11,943 nt of DNA from assembly GCA_000496215.1 (NCBI GenBank), contig KI543185.1:17649-29591 (forward strand). The letters run 5' to 3'. The first letter of the stretch is position 1; every line of letters begins with the position of its first letter. Origin of the DNA: an uncultured archaeon A07HN63 (GTDB lineage: Archaea; Halobacteriota; Halobacteria; Halobacteriales; Haloferacaceae). Positions 7,166 through 11,943 of the stretch are shown in pieces. A program made the position numbers and the translations under genes. The notes beneath the pieces are model-generated. The model was not told where the DNA came from. It did no database searches and worked only from the letters and a program-made list of their open reading frames with translations.

Positions 7166-7267
7166 GAAGAAGCCGCCTGGTGCACCAGTCGCAGCCATGT
7201 TCAACACTGAAAACCGAGGCACCAGACGGTAAGTTGTATAATGCACCCTACCATTATAAAAATACCG
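7166..7267 (-). repeat. hairpin repeat copy B with adjoining TATA-like block
   Basis: On the minus strand the stem CCGTCTGGTGC (7229-7219) pairs with GCACCAGGCGG (7183-7173): eleven pairs, one a G-T wobble. The loop contains CCTCGGTTTTCAGTGTTGAA followed by CATGG. The unit shares GAAGAAGCCG at its left end (from 7166) with copy C. On its right, 25 nt beyond the stem, is the plus-strand block TTATAAAAATACCG (7254-7267), placed exactly as in copy C. Loop bases next to the stem differ from C while the stem itself is kept. Confidence 0.65.
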
Positions 7268-7602
7268 CTTTGATTGCTCGTCACCCGGGGCTGTGGGTCG
7301 CCGATTTTATTACTGCTGATAGTTCCGGAGTGCGACGGCGGTAGTGAACAGGGACCAACATGCGGCTGCTCAAGCGAGACGGCGTTGAGAAACCACCACA
7401 GCGATACCACGTGTCGCGCAGCGCACACGGCTGCTCGCAAACCAGGGGTGCTACTGGCTGGGAGTGCCACCGACAGACACCAGCCGCGACGAAGGATTGC
7501 GGGAGTTCGAGGCCCCAAATGTCGCTAGCGATAACGGAGTCAACTGACCGAGAAACGTAGATACAACCGGTTGCAAGTAGCTGTCTGGCGATTTACGCCA
7601 TG

Positions 7603-7706
7603 GAAGAAGCCGTCTGGTGCCGAAAGTTACAGTCCATGTTCAACACTGAAAACCGAGGCACCAGACGGTGAGTGTATGTATTGATTTCACAGGTATAAAA
7701 CTACCG
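7603..7706 (-). repeat. hairpin repeat copy C, just downstream of atpD
   Basis: A perfect 12-bp stem: CCGTCTGGTGCC (7610-7621) pairs with GGCACCAGACGG (7657-7668) around a 35-nt loop that is nearly identical to copy B over CATGTTCAACACTGAAAACC. GAAGAAG precedes the stem as in copy B. The plus-strand block GTATAAAACTACCG (7693-7706) follows at the same 25-nt distance. The unit ends 8 bp from the atpD stop codon, so its hairpin would form at the 3' end of the atpD transcript and might act as terminator or 3'-end stabiliser. Confidence 0.65.
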
Positions 7707-7713
7707 GATGGTA

Positions 7714-8400
7714 TCAGTCGTCAGACACAGCGATCTCGGCGTCGGCGTCGGCCGGCGGGACCTCCTCGTCGTCGGCCTCCTCCTTTTTCGCCTTGATTTT
7801 CTTCATGCGGAAGATCTCCTCGCGTTCCTGCTCCTCGAGTTTCTGTTCGATATACTCCTGATTCTCATAGAGCTCCGGCAGGAGCTTGAATTCGAGGGCG
7901 TTGACGCGACGTTTGGTCGTCTCGATCTCGGTGAGCATCTTCTTCATCGCGGTTTCGACCTCGGCGGCGAGGATGATCGTCTCCAGCAGTTCCTCGTAGG
8001 CGTCGGCCGCCTCGTCGATGCGGGCCGACGAGCCGAGCAGGCCGTAGCCACGCTCGTCGAGGGACTTCTTGACCTTCGAGGAGTCGATCTGCGGGACGAC
8101 GACGCCCATGATGTTTTTCGACTGGATCGTGATCTCGGGGTGCTCCTTGAGTGCCGAGGCGGCCCCGCGGACCGCGACATCGCCCTCCATCGCTCGCGCC
8201 ATATCGAGCTTGCGCTGGGCGGTCTCGTAGTTTTCGTTGAGATCGCTGCGTACGTCCTGAGCCTGATCGAGAATGTCCATGAACTCCATGATCAGGCCGT
8301 CACGCTTCTGTTCGAGCGTGTCGTGACCGCGCTCGGAGAGCTCGATGCGGTCCTCGATTGCCATCAGGTTCTTGCGTGTCGGTTTGACGTCCTCAGCCAT
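7714..8400 (-). CDS. atpD: A-type (archaeal) ATP synthase subunit D
   Basis: A 228-residue central-stalk subunit, equivalent to V-ATPase D and F-ATPase gamma. It links the catalytic A3B3 head to the membrane rotor of the proton-driven ATP synthase. Signature features are the N-terminal DVKPTRKNLMAIEDRIELSERGHDTLEQKRDGLIMEF block, two long alpha-helices forming an antiparallel coiled coil at the N- and C-termini, and the C-terminal TKRRVNALEFKLLPEL motif of the family. An acidic haloadaptive tail follows. The frame is intact and the length normal. A TATA-like GATTAACAC at 8428-8436 lies 28-36 nt upstream, so it probably has its own promoter. In haloarchaea atpD is normally close to atpB at the end of the atp operon; here its upstream neighbour is a rhodopsin gene and no other atp gene is in the window. 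Confidence 0.95.
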   Translation of the reverse strand: MAEDVKPTRKNLMAIEDRIELSERGHDTLEQKRDGLIMEFMDILDQAQDVRSDLNENYETAQRKLDMARAMEGDVAVRGAASALKEHPEITIQSKNIMGVVVPQIDSSKVKKSLDERGYGLLGSSARIDEAADAYEELLETIILAAEVETAMKKMLTEIETTKRRVNALEFKLLPELYENQEYIEQKLEEQEREEIFRMKKIKAKKEEADDEEVPPADADAEIAVSDD

Positions 8401-8427
8401 CGCTTACTCTACAGTTAGGGGCCACAG

Positions 8428-8436
8428 TGTTAATCC
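8428..8436 (-). promoter_or_regulatory. TATA-like box of atpD
   Basis: The minus strand reads GATTAACAC, 28-36 nt before ATG 8400. It lies in the 111-bp space between the rhodopsin stop and atpD, suggesting that atpD does not depend on the rhodopsin promoter. Confidence 0.4.
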
Positions 8437-8511
8437 TTTCAGTTTGCCCGAAAAATGGAGCCGCACCGAAACCGAACCGCGTTGTTCGTCGCCTGTGCGT
8501 GATCGCGTCGA

Positions 8512-9258
8512 TCAGTCGGCGGGCTGCGCGCTGCCGCTCTCACTGCCGCCACCGACCGATTTGAGCACATCGTGGTTCTGCAGCAGGTACGCACCGTAGC
8601 CGACTTTCGCAGTGATATCAAGCACCATGAAAGCAGCTGTCTCGGTAGCCAGTGGAATGATCTCAAGCGTACCCTCAGTACCGAGGATCCAGACCACTGG
8701 GTAGGCCAGCCACAGTACGATCAGAGCATTTTTTAGCGTGCTCGTCAGGCTGCGGGCCGCGTCCGACTGGTTCGCTGCAGCCGCGCTCAGTGTCTGTGCG
8801 AGAACGTATAGCAACACGAGTAGCGCACCTGTGCTGATACCCCACCAGACAATGCGGTAGATTGGCTGTGCCACGAATGCACCAATAAGACCGGTTGCGA
8901 TCATGAACACGTCGAGACCGACGAGTGTGTATATCGTTTCCCGGTCGGCATTTGCGAGCAATGCTATATCCAACAGTAGCAATGGTGTTGTGAACAGCCA
9001 ATCAGTGTACCGTGCCCAGTAGATTGGCAGTGTCTCACCGTTTGCCAGTGTCACGTTTGCTACACCGAGGCCGCTCGCCATCGCGAAGTACATGCTGAAG
9101 GCGATGGTCGTGACGAAAATATTTATTGCGTAGAATTGCTTGAGTTTTGTGTCCTTTACTCCCCATCCTCGGCCGAGGAAGTACAGTAGTCCCAAGGCCA
9201 TTCCAATTGTGCCGATCCATAGGAAGGTACCCTCTCCTCCTGGTGTGTATCCAACCAT
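8512..9258 (-). CDS. bop: bacteriorhodopsin-type light-driven proton pump
   Basis: A 248-residue seven-helix retinal protein that pumps protons out of the cell under light. The Schiff-base lysine is Lys218 in VLDITAKVGYG, with counter-ion Asp214. Helix C reads RYTDWLFTTPLLLLD: Arg83, Asp86 (primary acceptor), Thr90 and Asp97 (cytoplasmic donor), the DTD signature of outward proton pumps rather than halorhodopsins (TSA) or sensory rhodopsins. Leu94, at the spectral tuning site, predicts green absorption. Asp116 and the proton-release glutamates Glu195 and Glu206 are present; the helix F-G loop has one residue more than Halobacterium bacteriorhodopsin and an extra Glu199. ATG 9258 is preferred over TTG 9264. 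The Ser/Gly/Ala C-terminal tail is short. Codon bias and GC are weaker than in atpD. It lies between gdpD and atpD on the same strand. Confidence 0.95.
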   Translation of the reverse strand: MVGYTPGGEGTFLWIGTIGMALGLLYFLGRGWGVKDTKLKQFYAINIFVTTIAFSMYFAMASGLGVANVTLANGETLPIYWARYTDWLFTTPLLLLDIALLANADRETIYTLVGLDVFMIATGLIGAFVAQPIYRIVWWGISTGALLVLLYVLAQTLSAAAANQSDAARSLTSTLKNALIVLWLAYPVVWILGTEGTLEIIPLATETAAFMVLDITAKVGYGAYLLQNHDVLKSVGGGSESGSAQPAD

Positions 9259-9349
9259 ATGCAATTACTACGTTTACAATGAATCAACAAGTAAGTTAGG
9301 ATTTCAGAAGCAAGGTGCTATCAGTTGTCGCAATGAAGAGACCTACGTC
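9259..9349 (-). promoter_or_regulatory. AT-rich upstream region of the rhodopsin gene
   Basis: This 91-bp AT-rich spacer separates the GDPD stop from the rhodopsin start. On the minus strand TTCATTGTAAAC (about 14-25 nt before the ATG) is the best core promoter candidate, and CCTAACTTACTTGTTG just upstream occupies the place where light- or oxygen-responsive bop genes carry their activator site. I cannot confirm a Bat-type site by eye. Confidence 0.3.
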
Positions 9350-10183
9350 TTACCAAGTCAGTGGCACAATTTCCGGTGTTTCCGAAATAATTCCATCAAC
9401 CCCGAGCTTTTGAAGAGACACAGCCGCGGTCTGAGTCGTGATCGTCCAAACGTTTAGCTGCCAGTCGGCTGTCTGCGCCGCCTCACGCAACGACTTACCG
9501 GCCGATGAGAGACACAATGATTCGGTGAAGAGGAGGTCAATCGACGGATGAATCGCCGCCGCATCGTATCGATCGGCTATGATGAGTGCTGTCTCGACGC
9601 TGTCGCCTACCAGTGGTGCAAGTGGGATCGTCGGTGCGGTCGCTCGTGCCGCCGCTAACGCACCCTCGTAGAACGATGAGGCGAGAATGTCGTGTTCGGT
9701 CGTCGTCGCGATGTCGAATACCTGCCTGACAAACGGGTTCCACCGGTCGATTGCGGCCGCACGAGTCTCGGTGTCGACCAAGCCGGGCCGTACTCCCTCA
9801 CACCCGGGATGTTTGAGTTCGATATTGACCGTGATCGACGCTGGGATCGCTGCCAGCACTGCGGTGAGTGTCGGGATCGAGGCATCGCTATCGCCGATCG
9901 TATAGCCGGACAGGGTCTCATAGGAAAGCTCCCAGATCGGTGTATCACAGATAGACATAGGGGCGTCGGTCAGTCGGCTGAGATCGTCGTCGTGAAACAC
10001 GATTATTTCACCGTCACGCGTAGCCCGAACGTCGATCTCGATGGCGTCGGTGCGGCTATCGGACGCAGCAGCCCGCACAGCGGGAATCGTGTTCTCCGGG
10101 TTCTCGCCGTCGTATCCGCGATGAGCTATTAGCTGTGGCTCGCCGGAGAGAGCCGACTCGTCGGCGGAGTCCTCTCGACCCAT
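9350..10183 (-). CDS. glycerophosphodiester phosphodiesterase (GDPD/UgpQ family)
   Basis: A 277-residue cytoplasmic TIM-barrel phosphodiesterase that hydrolyses glycerophosphodiesters from lipid turnover to glycerol phosphate and an alcohol. The family motifs appear in order: IAHRGYDGENPENT (His21, Arg22, Glu30), EIDVR (Glu49, Asp51 as metal ligands), VFHDDDLSRLTD (His64), NIELKHPG (Glu122, Lys124), VWTITT near the end and GVDGIISETPE at the last strand. There is no signal peptide or membrane segment. ATG 10183 is used; an in-frame GTG at 10195 is an alternative start. It diverges from leuS and lies 91 bp upstream of the rhodopsin gene, so partial co-transcription is possible. GC and codon bias are moderately lower than in azf or leuS. 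Confidence 0.88.
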   Translation of the reverse strand: MGREDSADESALSGEPQLIAHRGYDGENPENTIPAVRAAASDSRTDAIEIDVRATRDGEIIVFHDDDLSRLTDAPMSICDTPIWELSYETLSGYTIGDSDASIPTLTAVLAAIPASITVNIELKHPGCEGVRPGLVDTETRAAAIDRWNPFVRQVFDIATTTEHDILASSFYEGALAAARATAPTIPLAPLVGDSVETALIIADRYDAAAIHPSIDLLFTESLCLSSAGKSLREAAQTADWQLNVWTITTQTAAVSLQKLGVDGIISETPEIVPLTW

Positions 10184-10280
10184 TCGTGCTGGCACGTTTC
10201 GTGTGAACCGACGTAAGTTGGCGGGTCGCCCGGGCGTCGGATCGCCGCTGTGTTCTCGTCGCGTGCGTCCGGATAGATGC

Positions 10281-10287
10281 TATTTTA
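10281..10287 (+). promoter_or_regulatory. TATA-like box of leuS
   Basis: TATTTTA lies 25-31 nt before ATG 10312, the standard spacing for a leaderless haloarchaeal mRNA. It supports ATG 10312 as the leuS start. Confidence 0.5.
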
Positions 10288-10311
10288 CGCCACACCAACA
10301 GAGAGGCGCGT

Positions 10312-11943
10312 ATGGACTACGACCCGCAGGAACTCGAAGCCGAGTGGCGGGAGCGGTGGGAGGCCGAAAACCGATACGAGCCCGATCCCACCGACACGGC
10401 AGCCCCGAAGACGAGGAGACGACCTTCATCACGGTTCCCTACCCCTACCCCAGCGGCGGTATGCACATCGGCCACGCCCGTACCTACACCGTGCCCGATG
10501 TCTACGCCCGGTATCGCCGCCAACAGGGCGACAACGTGCTGTTCCCGATGGCGTGGCACGTTACTGGGACGCCGATCATCGGCGCTGTCGAACGCCTGCA
10601 GAAACGCGAGGAGTCACAGATGTCCGTCCTGCAGGACACCTACAACGTATCGACGACGTGCTCGAAGACCTCGAAACGCCGATGGGTACGCCCGACACTT
10701 CATCGAGGACCACTACAAGCAGGGGATGCGCTCGCTGGGGCTCTCTATCGACTGGCGACGCGAGTTTACGACCAACGACGACCGCTACTCCAAGTTCATT
10801 ACGTGGCAGTACGAGACGCTGAAGGAACGCGGCCGACTGGAAAAGGGCCTCCACCCGGTCAAGTACTGCACCGAGCAGGAAAACCCGGTGACGACCCACG
10901 ACCTGCTCGAAGGCGAGGACGTGGAGTATCAGGAGTACACGCTGATCAGGTTCAGCCACGCCGGCGAGAGCGAGAGTGGCGACGACAGTGACGACGGGAC
11001 GATCATCCCAATGGCGACGCTCCGACCCGAGACGGTTCGGGGGGTCACCAACGCCTACATCAATCCCGAGGCGACCTACGTGGAGGCGACCGTCGACGGC
11101 GAGGAGTGGCTGGTCTCGACGGAAGCGGCCGAAAAACTCGAACTGCAGGATCACGCAGTCGATATCGGCAGAGAGTGCCCCGGCAGCGAGGTTGTCGGCG
11201 AGCACGTCACCAACCCGGTGACCGGCGACGAGATTCTCATTCTCCCGCGGAATTCGTCGACCCCGACAGCGCGACCGGCGTCGTCATGTCGGTGCCGGCC
11301 CACAGCCCCGACGACTATCTCGCCCTGCAGGAGGCGAAAGCCAAACACCGACCGGCTCGAATCCTACGGGATCGACCCCGACGAAGTCGACACCATCGAA
11401 CCGGTGCCGATTCTCGATGTCGACGGCTACGGCGAGATTCCCGCCAAAGACGCCGTCGAGTCCGCCGGGGTTACCGACAGCACCGATCCCGAACTCGAAG
11501 ACGTCACACAGGACGTGTACAACGCGGAGTTCCACACCGGCACACTTCACGAAGAATACGGCGAGTACGCCGGTGAAGTGATCGAGGACGTGCGCGACGA
11601 GTTGGCCGCAAGCTACCGCGAACATGGTGCCTTCGGCGCGATGTACGACTTCCCCGAACCCGTCGTCTCGCGGGCCGGCGGCAAGGTCGTCGTCGCCTAT
11701 CAGGATACGTGGTTCCTCACGTACAACGACGACGACTGGGTCGACGCAGCGAAACGCGCGGTCGAGCAACTCGATACGACGCCCGACAACACGCGCGACG
11801 AGTACACCCACACCATCGACTGGCTCAACGAGTGGCCCTGTATCCGCAACTACGGGCTCGGGACAAACCTGCCGTGGGACGACGAGTTCGTCATCGAACC
11901 GCTATCGGACTCGACGATCTACATGGCCTACTACACCATCGCC
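10312..11943 (+). pseudogene. leuS: leucyl-tRNA synthetase, archaeal type, with at least five frame breaks and 3' end outside window
   Basis: A class I aminoacyl-tRNA synthetase that charges tRNA-Leu. After frame correction the product begins MDYDPQELEAEWRERWE and has the nucleotide-binding PYPSGGMHIGHAR (HIGH motif). LSIDWRREFTTNDDRYSKF and WQYETLKERGRLEKG follow, then the CP1 editing domain with TLRPETVRG and VVMSVPAHSPDDY, and later YQDTWFLTYNDDDW and TIDWLNEWPCIRNYGLGTNL, typical of the archaeal/eukaryotic-like LeuRS. The KMSKS loop is beyond the window. The frame breaks at about 10403-10406, 10646-10651, 10684-10686, 11243-11246 (each losing one base) and 11343-11346 (gaining one). At least four breaks fall in C, G or A runs. 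Coding is well conserved between breaks. LeuRS is essential, so either the sequence has errors or another leuS copy exists. It starts 128 bp from the divergent GDPD gene. Confidence 0.88.

Larger units (their letters stand above)
6765..7713. other. 0.95-kb gap between atpD and the DUF6276-like gene, carrying hairpin repeats
   Basis: No convincing protein gene lies here. 6765-6860 is GC-rich with coding-like bias, in frame with the DUF6276-like gene. 6937-7165 is AT-rich and featureless. 7268-7602 is GC-richer; short frames occur on both strands but none has haloarchaeal codon bias, and I find no tRNA, SRP RNA or RNase P RNA signature. Three copies of a hairpin repeat lie at 6869-6936, 7166-7267 and 7603-7706. 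The gap is consistent with an inserted or decayed mobile element, or with an unrecognised RNA gene. Confidence 0.6.

Noticed and set aside
6998..7246. 82-codon minus-strand frame covering hairpin copy B
   Set aside because: It begins inside the repeat and runs through AT-rich DNA without haloarchaeal codon bias; nothing recognisable in the translation.
7201..7518. 105-codon minus-strand frame between repeat copies B and C
   Set aside because: Composition rich in Cys, Trp, Ser and Pro with no family motif or codon bias; kept as non-coding unless homologues are found.
7480..7530. Possible tRNA T-arm (gggagttcgaggccc)
   Set aside because: The flanking bases do not form a matching five-pair stem, and no acceptor, D or anticodon arm fits around it.
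7166..7706. CRISPR array
   Set aside because: Only two direct copies about 437 bp apart and one inverted copy; no regular short spacers.
7708..8418. 236-codon plus-strand frame opposite atpD
   Set aside because: Mirror of the helical, Glu/Leu/Lys-rich AtpD; the minus-strand protein is an unmistakable ATP synthase subunit D.

Overview
This window looks like chromosomal DNA of a haloarchaeon (class Halobacteria). Most coding DNA is GC-rich and rich in Asp/Glu codons, and the predicted proteins are acidic. Several genes have a TATA-like box about 25-30 nt before the start codon, as leaderless haloarchaeal transcripts do. The recognisable genes are haloarchaeal: a DTD-type bacteriorhodopsin, A-type ATP synthase subunit D, the NAD-dependent glucose-6-phosphate dehydrogenase Azf, archaeal MptD, archaeal-type LeuRS, and haloarchaeal families of unknown function (DUF5790-like, DUF6276-like, HVO_0234-like). 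I cannot name the genus.

Layout. 1-1900: a PiT-type phosphate permease (minus strand, cut by the window edge) diverges from a predicted beta-propeller protein (plus). 1901-3602: a lipid-anchored, sequon-rich protein with a poly-Gly tail and a DUF502 membrane protein form a minus-strand pair. 3761-4490: a creatininase-family gene with one frame break. 4506-6326: a DUF5790-like protein and MptD (minus), then Azf (plus, divergent from mptD). 6372-8400: a DUF6276-like zinc-finger protein and atpD (minus), separated by about 0.95 kb with no convincing gene; this gap holds three copies of an unrecognised hairpin-forming repeat. 8512-10183: a bacteriorhodopsin-type proton pump and a glycerophosphodiester phosphodiesterase (minus). 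10312-end: leuS (plus), running off the window and interrupted by at least five frame breaks.

How the genes fit together. There is no single pathway. Bioenergetics is represented by the light-driven proton pump placed directly upstream of an ATP synthase stalk subunit; central carbon metabolism by Azf (oxidative pentose phosphate pathway); pterin synthesis by MptD; phosphate supply by the PiT permease and the GDPD.

Two signals deserve attention. First, single-base frame breaks occur in three otherwise well-conserved genes (PiT, creatininase, leuS), several inside short homopolymers and each with intact coding on both sides. Sequencing or assembly error is the simplest explanation, with recent pseudogenisation as the alternative. 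Second, the gap between atpD and the DUF6276-like gene carries the hairpin repeats; two copies, in the same orientation and about 437 bp apart, each continue into a matching TATA-like block. This could be a small non-autonomous mobile element or a structured-RNA/regulatory repeat family.
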